A stretch of DNA of 64,000 nucleotides. Origin: Nostoc sp. UHCC 0302. Its GTDB lineage: Bacteria; Cyanobacteriota; Cyanobacteriia; Cyanobacteriales; Nostocaceae. The translations under genes were made by a program, and so were the position numbers. This document shows, piece after piece, positions 47,894-56,926 of this stretch. The notes under the pieces were generated by a model that saw only the letters and a program-made list of their open reading frames with translations, did no database searches and was not told the origin of the DNA. The stretch covers positions 7,542,001 to 7,606,000 of the forward strand of contig NZ_CP151099.1 of assembly GCF_038096175.1 (NCBI RefSeq), read 5' to 3'. Within the stretch, counting starts at the first letter, position 1. Each line of letters starts with the position of its first letter.

Positions 47894-48837
47894 CCTATCA
47901 GTTCGTTACCAGACCATTCCAACGTATCACCAATTTTTTCGCCGTTGTGGTAGGCGGCGAGTAATATTTCACTGGTTTTACCCCAAGCGATCGCCCCATT
48001 AGTATCTAGAGCGATCGCTCCCAAATCCCGTTTGTTCTGATGCGCTTCTGCAAATGAGCGCTGCATAGCATCTTTTAAGGGCATACCATCAGTGACACGC
48101 ACCACAATTCTGGCTGCTAAACATTCATCGATGATGTCTTCTCCAATTCCAGTACAGCTAACAGCAGCATTACTAGTAGCATAATTACCTGCTGGCATCG
48201 CAGAATCACTGACTCGCCCAATGCGTTCAAAGCCTTTTCCTCCGGTAGATGTACCAGCAGCTAAATTTCCATAAGTATCTAAAACTACTACACCTATAGT
48301 GCCACGTCGAGCATTGCTGGTTTCGACCAGTTCGGGTTCAGCTACGACGTTAGCCATCGTGCTTTTAAAGTTATCTTGACGTTCCTGTATCCACTCTTGC
48401 AACCGCAACTCAGTTAAAGCGTTATAGATGGGAATTTGTAATTCCCGCGCCAACTCAGCTGACCCTAAGTCTGACAGCACTCGGTCTGGTGAATTTTGTA
48501 AAAATTGCGCCAACTCAATGGGGTTTTTTACTCGTGAGACATTAATCACTCCACTAAAGCGCCCCAAAGCACCATCCATTAAGGAAGCACTCATGCGGAT
48601 TTGCCCATCAGATTGTAGTACTGAACCAGTGCCAGAATTAAAGCGAGGGTCATCTTCCAACATTAGGCACCCCTGTACCGCTGCCTCGGAGGCAGTTGCT
48701 CCACACAATAGAAGAGAATAAACTTCCTCTACTATTGTATGGAGCGATCGGCGCACTACTTCCACTCCCCCTTTGCCGTGGAGAGAACTACCAGCCCCCC
48801 CGTGAATAATTAATTTAGGTTGCACCTGTAGCTTCAT
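47884..48837 (-). CDS. Isoaspartyl peptidase/L-asparaginase (Ntn hydrolase)
   Basis: 317 residues. Plant-type asparaginase, cleaves isoaspartyl dipeptides and asparagine, perhaps used for recycling beta-Asp-Arg from cyanophycin. Autocleavage site and catalytic Thr in ARRGTIGVVVLDTYGNLAAG; substrate-binding STGGKGFERIGRVSDSAM; SCTGIGEDII is conserved. N-terminus IIHGGAGSSLHGKGG is typical. DUF2256 lies 23 bp upstream on the same strand. Confidence 0.92.
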   Translation of the reverse strand: MKLQVQPKLIIHGGAGSSLHGKGGVEVVRRSLHTIVEEVYSLLLCGATASEAAVQGCLMLEDDPRFNSGTGSVLQSDGQIRMSASLMDGALGRFSGVINVSRVKNPIELAQFLQNSPDRVLSDLGSAELARELQIPIYNALTELRLQEWIQERQDNFKSTMANVVAEPELVETSNARRGTIGVVVLDTYGNLAAGTSTGGKGFERIGRVSDSAMPAGNYATSNAAVSCTGIGEDIIDECLAARIVVRVTDGMPLKDAMQRSFAEAHQNKRDLGAIALDTNGAIAWGKTSEILLAAYHNGEKIGDTLEWSGNELIGYS

Positions 48838-48860
48838 GTAACCCTTGCGCTATTTGCGTC

Positions 48861-49031
48861 TCAGTTGCTGTTGGTTTCATTGTTAGCCTCAGAACGGCGA
48901 CGGCGGCAACGTTCTGAGCAGTATTTCACCTCGTCCCAGCAATCTTGCCATTTCTTGCGCCATGTGAAAGGACGTTGACATACCGGACAGATTTTTGTAG
49001 GCAAGTCAGATTTAGAACGAGCGCGTCCCAT
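48861..49031 (-). CDS. DUF2256 zinc-ribbon-like small protein
   Basis: 56 residues, [20 protein letters not shown] then [20 protein letters not shown] and [15 protein letters not shown]. Pattern CPxC...CW...YCSxRC gives a likely zinc site; this is the DUF2256 family, widespread and often next to photolyase-related genes. The ATG is at 49031. Function unknown. The isoaspartyl peptidase gene follows 23 bp downstream. Confidence 0.88.
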   Translation of the reverse strand: MGRARSKSDLPTKICPVCQRPFTWRKKWQDCWDEVKYCSERCRRRRSEANNETNSN

Positions 49032-49316
49032 AAAAAACTGTGCAGATTTGAGTTTGATTTCTGAGAGAGATGGAAAACAATTATAACCAGATTGTTACGA
49101 AGGGAGGATACTTTTAATGAACAAATGTGAATCAATCCCTCTATAGACTTATTCCTAACCTACCTATTTAAGAGATATGGCTATAATCTGTTGTCTTGAC
49201 TTAAACCATACATCCTTAATAAGGATACTGGGATAATATTAGACATAATATTGTATGTGTAGTTAAAAAAACACATAAATATAGCAATAATATTGAGCGC
49301 GAAAATATGAAACTGG

Positions 49317-52181
49317 CTAAGGATTGCTACTAGCTAACGGCAATAGTAAACGGCTAACTACTCGATTATCTGGTAATTCATAGAAATGTAATTCTCCTCC
49401 TAGTTGCTGCATGAGATTTTGGCAGATCACTAGATGTAAACCAGGTGGTTGGCTAAAGCTGGAGGAAGCAAGCACATCCTTGGGTGTATTGTGATGTAAA
49501 GTTGCCATTAGCTGCGGTTCGATCGCACCGTTGTCTGTAATTGACAGTTCTAGCAATCGCTCATCTAAGCGGCGACACCAGATGTCAATTCTGCTCCTGT
49601 AAGAACGGAGACAGGCTGCAACCAATAGTTCATGGAGAACTAATTCAATTTTTACAATGTCACCAGCGATCGCCATTGCAGATTGAGTGCTTGAGCTAGG
49701 AACCCCTCTGATTAATGCAGAGTTTTTTGGCGACTCTTCATCATCAATTGGTTGTCCCAATCCATGTACACCAATCCAGAGCTTTTGCTGTTTGAGTAAA
49801 TTTTCTACTCGTTCGAGCGATCGCTTCAGCAAACTCGCTATGGGCATAGTTTCCCAGCTAATATGTAGCTGCCACTGCTCAAGTTTTAGTAGACCATTCA
49901 TAGAAGTGGTTGTCTGGTCTAATTGTCGCAGCAATAGCTGGTAGCGCATCTGAGTAAGCTCGTTAGTAGGAATTCCTAGACTATGTATTTGACTAAGCGA
50001 CAGCGCCGCTGTTCTTTGCATTTCCTCTAAACGACGATTTTTATACCAATTGAGTTGTCGTAATTCCTCTGTTGTGGACTCTAGAAGTTGGTTAATTTGC
50101 TTTTGACGACGCCACCAAGCTAATTGCGAAATTAGAGTTGCTGTAGCATTGAGGCTTTGTTCTGACCAACGATGCTTATGATGGTCTGCTAACAAAACTA
50201 CACCAGTTGGTTGATAATCAGCCGTGGTATGTAATGCCATCACGAAAATTTGACCAATGCCAGGGCCATTCAGCCATTTCCGGGTTTCGAAGGGTAAATC
50301 ATCCACTTTCAGAGTCAGGTAGCCCTCTTGAGCAAGCGCCCACTGTATTAGGGCCTCAGCTTTGACGTGAATAGATGTATCTGTAACAATTCCAAACTGG
50401 CTATTAGCAGTCACCCCTGGTATAACTTCCACCCAACTTTCACCCGGCGACCAAGATAGCAGTACTGCTAGCGGACAGTTCATAATAGCTGCTATTTGTT
50501 CAAGTGCTGTGCGTTCTAAATATTTTTCTCCTGCTTGATTGCCGTGCTGAGCTTGCGTCAAGCTGTGTAAGCATTGCTCAAATGTCTGGAAAATTTTTTG
50601 CTGCTGTTGGCTATGAATGTGTAACTGCGACTGATGCAACATTACGCCAATTTGTTGACCGACAGTTGATAGCAATTCCCTTTCTAAAGTTGTCCAACAG
50701 CGATGGGTTTCGTGAGTGACGACTAAAAGTGTTGTTGGTGTAGAACCTGGAGCGCATTTACAAATCAGTAGCGATCGCACACCATTTTCTAGTAAAGGAG
50801 AACGCCAGTTAAAAAAGCGCAAATCTTCATCTAAGTTCTCAATCTCTATTGCCTGAGTTGAACGCTCTAAAAGCTGCCCATCCAATTCTTTCAGACCAGC
50901 AAGAGCAAATATCAATGCTCGGCGGTTATGAGGTTGGCTTTGGTAAGTAATTTGATAATTCTTTTGCTCATGGTCATATTCCAACAGTAAAAAGCGACTA
51001 CCACCTAGTCGAGCCAAAACTTTTTTAGCGCAGATATGTAAAGTATCGTGAAGGTCATACTCGCTATATACATTTTGAGCAACTACGCTAGTTAATTGGG
51101 CATCCTCTTGAATCTGTTTGATCGTATTTTCCATGCCTTCGGTAGGAGCAACTAGAGAAATTAAACCAGCAGCACCCTGGACAAAATTTTTGTCTGTCTC
51201 CGTCCAAATTCGAGGTTCATTGCTTTCGATTGTCAGAAAGCCTAGCAGGTCTTTTTGCCACATGATAGGAGCTGCTAAAAGCGATCGCACTCTCAAGCGT
51301 TCCAGCAATTTTGCTGTAAAGTGGCTCTTTAAGGAACTACGTGCATCACCAATTGAGACAATTTGATTAACTGACAAAGCATAATAAAAGTCGCTTAACT
51401 CTTGTACCGTCATTCCTGCTGCTGCTTGCAGATTGCTGGAATCACGATTGATTTTGACAAGTTGACTGCTCATCCGACACCAAAAGTACCGCCCTTCCCG
51501 CTCAAACCAGTAAATATTTGTCCGGTTGGGTGAGACAAATTTATGAGTTTCCTGCACTACTGCTTCTAGTCTTTGGTCTAAATTATTGAGGGTGCGTAAA
51601 TTTTCCAGCAATCCTAACAATGGTTCATCGATTCGCTTATTTTGCTTTTGCTGCAAAGCCATCTCATGTTGATAAAGCATTGCCCCCAATTCGCCTAAAA
51701 CCATCATCAGCCTGGCTTTAGCTTCGCCTGGCACTAAGTAGCCCCAGCGCTCTGAACCCATTAACAGCAAACCTAAACAGCGGTCTTTGTAACGTATTGG
51801 CAAAAAAATGGTTCCTTGGATGTGGCATTTTTCTGCAACTTTTTGCCATTCTGCGGCGCGGATTTCAACTCGCAAATCGGCTACGCCCAAGGGACGCTGT
51901 TCAATCACCACTTGCTCTAATAAATCGCCAGAATTGAGAATAACTCGTTTATGTAAATTAGTGTCCCTAGCAGGTGTGATGCCCCCTTTGCCCAAGAGTA
52001 CGTGATTTAGGCGGTCATAAAGAGCAATCCAAATGAGTTTGTAGTCAAACTGCTCTTGGAGATAAGAAATAGTAGTTTCAATCAGAACGTCAACATTATC
52101 TTCTTCTCTGAGACTCTGGAGGACACGCCCCAAGGAAAGGATTTGCTGTTCGGCGGCTATAGGTTTTTGCGGCTGCCCCAT
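49317..52181 (-). CDS. Multi-GAF sensor with degenerate kinase-like C-terminus
   Basis: 954 residues. Four GAF-like domains in series (about 25-180, 205-350, 360-515, 530-690: IGTIFLPIRYKDRCLGLLLM-like, RSLLAAPIMWQKDLLGFLTI). A coiled coil (692-730) leads to a segment in the place of the DHp helix, but its H-box lacks a clear HExxxPL motif (LSLSQIHSLGIPTNELTQMR). A GHKL-like end follows (LELSITDNGAIEPQLMATLH, LHLVICQNLMQQLGGELHFY), with the N-box Asn and Gly-rich lid poorly kept. It is probably a non-catalytic or divergent sensor. No adjacent regulator. Confidence 0.8.
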   Translation of the reverse strand: MGQPQKPIAAEQQILSLGRVLQSLREEDNVDVLIETTISYLQEQFDYKLIWIALYDRLNHVLLGKGGITPARDTNLHKRVILNSGDLLEQVVIEQRPLGVADLRVEIRAAEWQKVAEKCHIQGTIFLPIRYKDRCLGLLLMGSERWGYLVPGEAKARLMMVLGELGAMLYQHEMALQQKQNKRIDEPLLGLLENLRTLNNLDQRLEAVVQETHKFVSPNRTNIYWFEREGRYFWCRMSSQLVKINRDSSNLQAAAGMTVQELSDFYYALSVNQIVSIGDARSSLKSHFTAKLLERLRVRSLLAAPIMWQKDLLGFLTIESNEPRIWTETDKNFVQGAAGLISLVAPTEGMENTIKQIQEDAQLTSVVAQNVYSEYDLHDTLHICAKKVLARLGGSRFLLLEYDHEQKNYQITYQSQPHNRRALIFALAGLKELDGQLLERSTQAIEIENLDEDLRFFNWRSPLLENGVRSLLICKCAPGSTPTTLLVVTHETHRCWTTLERELLSTVGQQIGVMLHQSQLHIHSQQQQKIFQTFEQCLHSLTQAQHGNQAGEKYLERTALEQIAAIMNCPLAVLLSWSPGESWVEVIPGVTANSQFGIVTDTSIHVKAEALIQWALAQEGYLTLKVDDLPFETRKWLNGPGIGQIFVMALHTTADYQPTGVVLLADHHKHRWSEQSLNATATLISQLAWWRRQKQINQLLESTTEELRQLNWYKNRRLEEMQRTAALSLSQIHSLGIPTNELTQMRYQLLLRQLDQTTTSMNGLLKLEQWQLHISWETMPIASLLKRSLERVENLLKQQKLWIGVHGLGQPIDDEESPKNSALIRGVPSSSTQSAMAIAGDIVKIELVLHELLVAACLRSYRSRIDIWCRRLDERLLELSITDNGAIEPQLMATLHHNTPKDVLASSSFSQPPGLHLVICQNLMQQLGGELHFYELPDNRVVSRLLLPLASSNP

Positions 52182-52284
52182 CTGATTTATCGGTTAACAT
52201 AGCTTGTAATATATAAGATGCCCAGAAAAGCATCGCGACTAAATGTTGTCACGGATGTTTGCTGAAAGTTCTGGGTAGATAGAA

Positions 52285-53421
52285 ATGGATATTTATCAAG
52301 TTGCAATTAGTCCAGTATTGTTCAATTTAGTAAAAACAGACCCAGAGTGGTTACACCAGCAGACAATTCGCAGTTTTAACTGGATATCGTCAACAGGTTC
52401 TCACCCTCTTGCTAGTTGGGTCAATCGCCGCCTACAGCAGTCTTTGTGTTTGGAAGATGAACGTTTGGAACAAAGTCTGTTTGGTTTAGACTTTCCTAAT
52501 CCTCTGGGGTTAGCAGCTGGGTTTGACAAGGATGGTGTTGCTGCTAACATCTGGTCTAGCTTAGGTTTCGGTTTTGCAGAACTGGGAACTGTAACTTTTC
52601 ACGCCCAGCCTGGAAATCCCCGCCCTCGTTTGTTTCGCTTACCTTTAGATCAAGCTGCTCTCAACCGGATGGGCTTTAATAACAATGGTGCTGCGGCAAT
52701 GGCGGCTCGATTGACACAAGAAAAGCAGCAGTTAACCCCAACAATTCCCATAGGGATAAATTTGGGTAAATCTAAGGTTACACCCCTAGAAGCAGCCGCA
52801 GAAGATTATCTCAATAGTTTTCGTTTACTTAAGGAATTGGGAGACTATTTTGTTGTTAATGTATCTTCTCCCAATACGCCTGGGTTACGATCGCTCCAAG
52901 ATGCCTCGATGCTCAGCGCCATCTTAGAATTATTGCAGCAGGAAAATAATTCACAAAAACCTATTTTTGTCAAGATAGCGCCTGATTTGGAATGGGAAGC
53001 GATCGCTGACATTATTTCTTTGGCTAAAACTTATAAACTGGCGGGAATTATTGCCACTAACACCACTATCCGCCGTGATGGACTGAAAACCCAAGTAATT
53101 CAACAAACTGGCAAATCACCCCAAGAAGAAGCTGGCGGAATTAGCGGTAAGCCATTACGCGATCGCTCCACTGAAGTAATTCGGTTTATTTGGCAGCAAA
53201 CTCAGGGGCAAATACCAATCATTGGCGTTGGTGGCATTTTTTCCCCTGAAGATGCTTGGGAAAAAATTACTGCTGGTGCTAGCTTAATCCAGGTTTATAC
53301 AGGCTGGATTTACGAAGGCCCACTGATGGTACGCCGAATTCTGGCGGGTTTACTTTCCCAGCTAGAACAAAACGGTTTAAATTCCATCAGCGAAGCCGTA
53401 GGTTTACAAACAAAAATTTAG
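52285..53421 (+). CDS. pyrD: Dihydroorotate dehydrogenase, class 2 (quinone)
   Basis: 378 residues. Membrane-associated FMN enzyme of pyrimidine synthesis feeding electrons to quinones. An N-terminal helix ([20 protein letters not shown]) supports membrane binding. FMN site [20 protein letters not shown]; catalytic Ser in [14 protein letters not shown]; also [11 protein letters not shown] and [18 protein letters not shown]. Long extension relative to class 1. Confidence 0.95.
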   Translation: MDIYQVAISPVLFNLVKTDPEWLHQQTIRSFNWISSTGSHPLASWVNRRLQQSLCLEDERLEQSLFGLDFPNPLGLAAGFDKDGVAANIWSSLGFGFAELGTVTFHAQPGNPRPRLFRLPLDQAALNRMGFNNNGAAAMAARLTQEKQQLTPTIPIGINLGKSKVTPLEAAAEDYLNSFRLLKELGDYFVVNVSSPNTPGLRSLQDASMLSAILELLQQENNSQKPIFVKIAPDLEWEAIADIISLAKTYKLAGIIATNTTIRRDGLKTQVIQQTGKSPQEEAGGISGKPLRDRSTEVIRFIWQQTQGQIPIIGVGGIFSPEDAWEKITAGASLIQVYTGWIYEGPLMVRRILAGLLSQLEQNGLNSISEAVGLQTKI

Positions 53422-53426
53422 ATTGT

Positions 53427-54152
53427 TTAGCTTTCTTCGACTGGAAAAAACTCCTTAGCTTTTTCGGAGAATGTCCAAGCAATGCCATCAGGGTCACGGC
53501 TACGGCTCCACTCAGGAAAATCTGGATCGTTTCGCCGTTTATAAACTGTGCTGGAATAAACATTTAGCCGCTTGGCAAGTTCTGATTGAATCAGAGAGCC
53601 AAATACTAACTGTTTTTCCAGTGATAGTTTAGTTTCTGCATGAGTTGGCTGTGGGAGTGATTCAGTTTCTGGTTCTTCTTGCTGTTGCTTTGGTAGCGGT
53701 GCTGCCAAGAGCGATCGCGCAGTTGTAGTAACTGGTTGAGCAGGAAGTTCTTTGACTGGTTCACTACTGTCGAGTATGTTGCCCAGAACGCTGGCAGTTA
53801 TGAAGTAATAGGACTGATTCCCATCTTCAGAGTTCAATATACTCGCACCAAATTCTGAGGCTTTACTATCTAAGTAGCGTTTTGCCTTAGTCCCAGAAAA
53901 ATTACCCTTAATAGCCAAGTCCATTGGCGTCAGTCTGCCCTGGTTTTCTCGAACTAGCTGATGGAAAATGGGGTTAACTCCCTGGCTCCATTGTTGCCAT
54001 TGATACAACTGCCAAATATTGAAGCCAATGAGCAACACTGCGATCGCCAGCAAAATTCTCCAAGTTGAAACCAGGAAAATAATCAAAAACGAGATAGGCA
54101 AAAGTAGAACGAGAAAAGCCTTCCCGCTACCTTCTGTTAGTTTTTCACTCAT
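53427..54152 (-). CDS. Membrane protein with C-terminal HTH-like segment
   Basis: About 241 residues from the ATG at 54152. Two N-terminal membrane segments (about 10-50: AFLVLLLPISFLIIFLVSTW, ILLAIAVLLIGFNIWQLYQW), a soluble middle domain (FHQLVRENQGRLTPMDLAIK), a Pro/Gln linker, and a C-terminal HTH-like segment (SELAKRLNVYSSTVYKRRND). It may be a membrane-tethered regulator. The 330-bp region upstream carries six (T)GGCAAA boxes shared with the divergent Y-RNA/ro locus. Family not recognised. Confidence 0.75.
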   Translation of the reverse strand: MSEKLTEGSGKAFLVLLLPISFLIIFLVSTWRILLAIAVLLIGFNIWQLYQWQQWSQGVNPIFHQLVRENQGRLTPMDLAIKGNFSGTKAKRYLDSKASEFGASILNSEDGNQSYYFITASVLGNILDSSEPVKELPAQPVTTTARSLLAAPLPKQQQEEPETESLPQPTHAETKLSLEKQLVFGSLIQSELAKRLNVYSSTVYKRRNDPDFPEWSRSRDPDGIAWTFSEKAKEFFPVEES

Positions 54153-54159
54153 GCTGATT

Positions 54160-54344
54160 TTTGCCAAGTGAATTTTTGGGAAATAATATATTATATCTTG
54201 GCAAAAATATGGTCATTTTTTTGTATCGTTTGGCAAAGTTGTGGCAAATCTGTCGGCAAAAACCAATTTTACTAAGTATTCTACTTGACATATTTTTGTA
54301 ATTTATACATCGGGTATAATAAATCTGGCAAAAAACTTTTGCCA
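54160..54344. promoter_or_regulatory. Cluster of (T)GGCAAA boxes with one palindrome
   Basis: TTGCCAA at 54161, TTGGCAAAA at 54198, TTTGGCAAAG at 54229, GTGGCAAA at 54241, CGGCAAAAA at 54254, and TGGCAAAA-aac-TTTTGCCA at 54326-54344. The palindrome lies just 3' of a TATAAT (54315). Repeated half-sites in a divergent gap point to an operator for an unknown regulator. Confidence 0.5.
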
Positions 54345-54411
54345 ATCAAGTAAGCATTGCTAACAACAACACATGGATATAGCAATAAAAAAGAATTAGC
54401 TTCCCAAGTAC

Positions 54412-54440
54412 TTGACATTTCGTACTACACACACTACATT
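54412..54440 (+). promoter_or_regulatory. Sigma-70-type promoter of the tRNA-like/Y RNA cluster
   Basis: TTGACA (54412-54417), 17-bp spacer, TACATT (54435-54440); predicted start near 54447, about 37 nt before the first tRNA-like RNA. Confidence 0.55.
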
Positions 54441-54483
54441 AATAATACAAGCTGATATTCCTAAAGAAGTTAGCTTTTAGCCG

Positions 54484-54611
54484 TAGCGGATAGCTTAAAT
54501 AACAGAGCGCCCACCTTGCCCATAAGGGCCGACACATCGAAGGTTATCGAATATAAATTAAAAACCTTTGATCTAACTTCTGGAAGTGCAAGTGAAAATC
54601 TTGCTCCGCTA
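54484..54611 (+). ncRNA. tRNA-like RNA carrying a Y-RNA-type hairpin, copy A
   Basis: Seven-bp acceptor TAGCGGA/TCCGCTA, D-arm GCTT-AAATAACA-GAGC, and T-arm GCAAG-TGAAAAT-CTTGC enclose about 79 nt where a 17-nt anticodon arm belongs. In it, TT-GCCC-ATAA-GGGC-C-GA (54516-54532) forms a helix with one bulged C, then G-U and A-U pairs, as in Ro60-binding helices of Y RNAs. A second 10-bp stem ATCGAAGGTT/AACCTTTGAT follows. It is not a usable tRNA. First of three copies in front of ro. Confidence 0.75.
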
Positions 54612-54661
54612 TACAAAATTTAGCTCTAAATATCATGTCCAGCAGATTATCCATAATGTGT

Positions 54662-54696
54662 GATTGCGAGTGAAACGACGCAATCATCAATTTTTT
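54662..54696 (+). terminator. Terminator-like hairpin after copy A
   Basis: GATTGCG-AGTGAAACGA-CGCAATC stem followed at 5 nt by TTTTTT (54691-54696). It would end the copy A transcript before copy B. Confidence 0.6.
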
Positions 54697-54773
54697 GGGA
54701 TTGCTTCCCTTTGGTCGCCATGACGGTTATTTGAGCAGATATGATATGAGTTCCTAAATTTTGAATTGTTATG

Positions 54774-54894
54774 TGGCGGGTAGCTCAGTGGTAGAGCGCT
54801 AAACATCCTTGTTCACAACTTGCCTGAAAAGGCCGACGAATTAGGGTTATCGAATAGGGTTCGAGAGGTCGCAGGTTCAAATCCTGCTCCGCCA
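54774..54894 (+). ncRNA. tRNA-like RNA carrying a Y-RNA-type hairpin, copy B
   Basis: Acceptor TGGCGGG/TCCGCCA, linker TA, D-arm GCTC-AGTGGTA-GAGC, T-arm GCAGG-TTCAAAT-CCTGC. The inserted hairpin has outer stem ATCCT/AGGGT and inner TT-GCCT-GAAA-AGGC-C-GA (54820-54836), then TTAGGGTTATCG. The remaining anticodon-like part (GAATAGGGTTCGAG) has a poor stem. The acceptor and T stems differ from copy A by compensatory changes, and GCCT/AGGC replaces GCCC/GGGC. Confidence 0.8.
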
Positions 54895-54935
54895 CCCAAA
54901 ACTTAAAACATAATTTTGAATTTTAAATTGTTATG

Positions 54936-55058
54936 TGGCAGGTAGTTCAGTGGTAGAACGCCTAAAACATCCTTGTTCACTCCTTGCCTGAAAAGGCCGA
55001 CGAATTAGGGTTATCGCCTTCCAAGCGGGATGTCGCAGGTTCGAGTCCTGCCCTGCCA
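54936..55058 (+). ncRNA. tRNA-Gly(UCC)-like RNA with 52-nt Y-type insertion, copy C
   Basis: Acceptor TGGCAGG/CCTGCCA, D-arm GTTC-AGTGGTA-GAAC, T-arm GCAGG-TTCGAGT-CCTGC, all perfect. Removing 54964-55015 leaves anticodon stem CCTGC/GCGGG with loop CTTCCAA, anticodon UCC: a full tRNA-Gly. The 52-nt insertion lies between positions 29 and 30 of the anticodon stem and is nearly identical to that of copy B (GCCT-GAAA-AGGC at 54986-54997, bulged C 54998). The copy ends 38 nt before the ro ATG. Confidence 0.85.
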
Positions 55059-55068
55059 CCTTTCATTT

Positions 55069-55088
55069 TTGCCCACAAGGGCCGGGAG
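55069..55088 (+). promoter_or_regulatory. Y-like hairpin touching the ro ribosome-binding site
   Basis: TT-GCCC-ACAA-GGGC-C-GGGAG: the same hairpin head as copy A (GCCC-ATAA-GGGC-C-GA) is followed directly by GGGAG, the Shine-Dalgarno 8 bp before the ATG at 55097. Binding of the Ro protein here could repress its own translation; this is inference. Confidence 0.5.
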
Positions 55089-55096
55089 ATGAAGCG

Positions 55097-56347
55097 ATGA
55101 ATTACAACTTTTTCACTAAAAAGAAAACAACTACACCACAATCTCAGCCTATCCCCGGACGGGAAGCAGAGATGATTCAGGGACGTTCCGGCGGTTGGAT
55201 GTTTGATGCTGGCATTTGGAAGATGCTGCGTCGTTGTCTGTTGATTGGCACGGCAAAAAGCACATACTATGCTGGCAAGCAGGAACTAACTGAGGATTTT
55301 GTGGCAGTTGTTAAACAAGCTGTTGCTGAAAACCCTGGTCGTGTTGCAGAAGAAATTCTCTATGCCAGCGATGGACGCGCCATAAACAACAGTGCGCCTA
55401 TACTTGCTTTGGTACTGTTGTCTATGGGTGAGGCACAAGAAGCAAAACAGACTTTTGGTGAAATCTTTGGGCAAGTTATCCGCACTGGTAGCCACTTCTA
55501 CGAATGGTTGAACTACACCAAATCTCTGCGGGGATTTGGCAAAGTGGTGCGGGAAGCTGGTAAAACTTGGCTATCACGAGAAGATATTAAGGGTTTGGCT
55601 TATCAACTGTTGAAATATCAACAGCGTCAAGGCTTCTCAAATCGAGATGCATTGCGGTTGTTTCACGTTAAACCACCTACAGAAAATCATCGACAGCTAT
55701 TTGAGTGGGTAGTCAGAGGCTGGGAAGATTTACCAGCAGATATCCCCTCAGAGGCGTTGGCACAGATTTGGTGGTATGAGTGGCTCAAAAGAAATCCTAC
55801 TCAAACCCATGAAGCTATTTTGCAAGGACGCCTAACTCATGAAATGGCTGCACCTGTGGGCAAAATGGATAAGCAAGCTTGGCAGTTGCTATTTCAAGAA
55901 ATGCCAATAGGCGCAATGCTGCGTAACTTGGGTTCTTTAACCGAACTGGGTGTGTTGCGAGCTGATGAAAGCCCCAACTTGCTGCGGATAGAAGCAGTTC
56001 TCAACAACAAAGAACATCTGCGTAAAGGTCGCATTCATCCGATTGATGTTTTGAAAGCTCTCAAAACTTATCAATCTAGTGGCAGATTAGGACGCAGCCA
56101 GAAGACTTGGAATCCAGTTCCTCGGATTGTGGACATTTTAGAAAAGGCGGTTGAACTGTCTTTTGATGTTGTGCAACCCACGGGTAAAGTGTTCATGCAC
56201 GCCGTAGACGTTTCTGGTTCTATGGGTAGCTTAGTTGCAGATATGGGTCTGAGTTGTTGTGAAATTGCCACCACAATGGCGCTGGTGACAGCAAAGGCAG
56301 AGAAAAACTACATGATTCGCGGTTTTGCTACTCAATTCCGTGAATTA
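55097..56347 (+). pseudogene. Ro60-family (TROVE) protein, 5' part, interrupted by an IS
   Basis: 417 codons from the ATG at 55097. Ro60/Rsr forms a HEAT-repeat ring that binds misfolded RNAs and Y RNAs. TROVE region about 10-350 (GRSGGWMFDAGIWKMLRRCL, GSHFYEWLNYTKSLRGFGKV, PIGAMLRNLGSLTELGVL). The vWA domain begins at about 365 with the MIDAS motif DVSGSMGSLVADMG. The frame stops at an IS630 insertion after RGFATQFREL. Joining TTA (56345-56347) to GAC (57496) restores the family reading FRELDITAKDSFSSAV and a total of about 533 residues, the normal Rsr length. The residual ORF, if translated, lacks most of the vWA fold. Confidence 0.93.
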
Positions 56348-56357
56348 TACCAATTCT

Positions 56358-56924
56358 CTAAAAGCTAGCTACAGATAGTGCCTCTAAAATATATTGTCTT
56401 CGGGCAATAGATACAATAATTTGTTTGGTTAATTTCCCAATTTCAGCGTAGAGAGCAGTACGTAAATCATCAAGTTTTTTAGGTAATAACCAACGCAGTC
56501 GGCGCTTAATATATTGCCAAACCTGCTCAATTGGGTTTAACTCGGGAGAATGTGCAGGCTGAAATAATAAAATGATGTTATCTGGTACTTGAAGACGTTT
56601 GGCTTTATGAAAGGCACCATTATCCAGTTGAATAATTAGTACTGAATCAGTAAAATGTTGAGAAATTAGATTGAGGAATATCTGAAAACAGTCAGTATTA
56701 AGATGTGAAAATTCCCAAAAAAAGCTTTCGCCAGTCAGTGGTTCGATGATTCCATATAAATATGTTGCTTTGAACTGCCACTGGTGTACACCAACGGGTT
56801 TGACACCCTTGCCTGTGATTTTCCGTCCTGTGATTGTTTTCAATCCAATTCGAGTTTCGTCCTCGCACCAAAAACGAATCGTTTTCGTTGTGCATAAAAC
56901 TGTTAAGCAAAACCAAGACAGCAT
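56358..56924 (-). CDS. IS630 transposase, DDE catalytic part (orfB)
   Basis: 188 codons counted from an internal ATG; expressed as a fusion with orfA by -1 frameshift. DDE residues: first Asp in RFWCEDETRIGL, second in IIQLDNGAFHKAKRL, and Glu in SPELNPIEQVWQYIKRRLRW. All look intact. Confidence 0.88.
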   Translation of the reverse strand: MLSWFCLTVLCTTKTIRFWCEDETRIGLKTITGRKITGKGVKPVGVHQWQFKATYLYGIIEPLTGESFFWEFSHLNTDCFQIFLNLISQHFTDSVLIIQLDNGAFHKAKRLQVPDNIILLFQPAHSPELNPIEQVWQYIKRRLRWLLPKKLDDLRTALYAEIGKLTKQIIVSIARRQYILEALSVASF

Positions 56925-56926
56925 TG

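Noticed and set aside
54774-55058. Group I intron or archaeal-type intron in the tRNA-like genes
   Set aside because: The 52-nt insertion is far too short for a group I intron, has no P/Q/R/S-like core, and bulge-helix-bulge introns are not known in bacteria; the Y-RNA-like signature and the ro gene explain it better.
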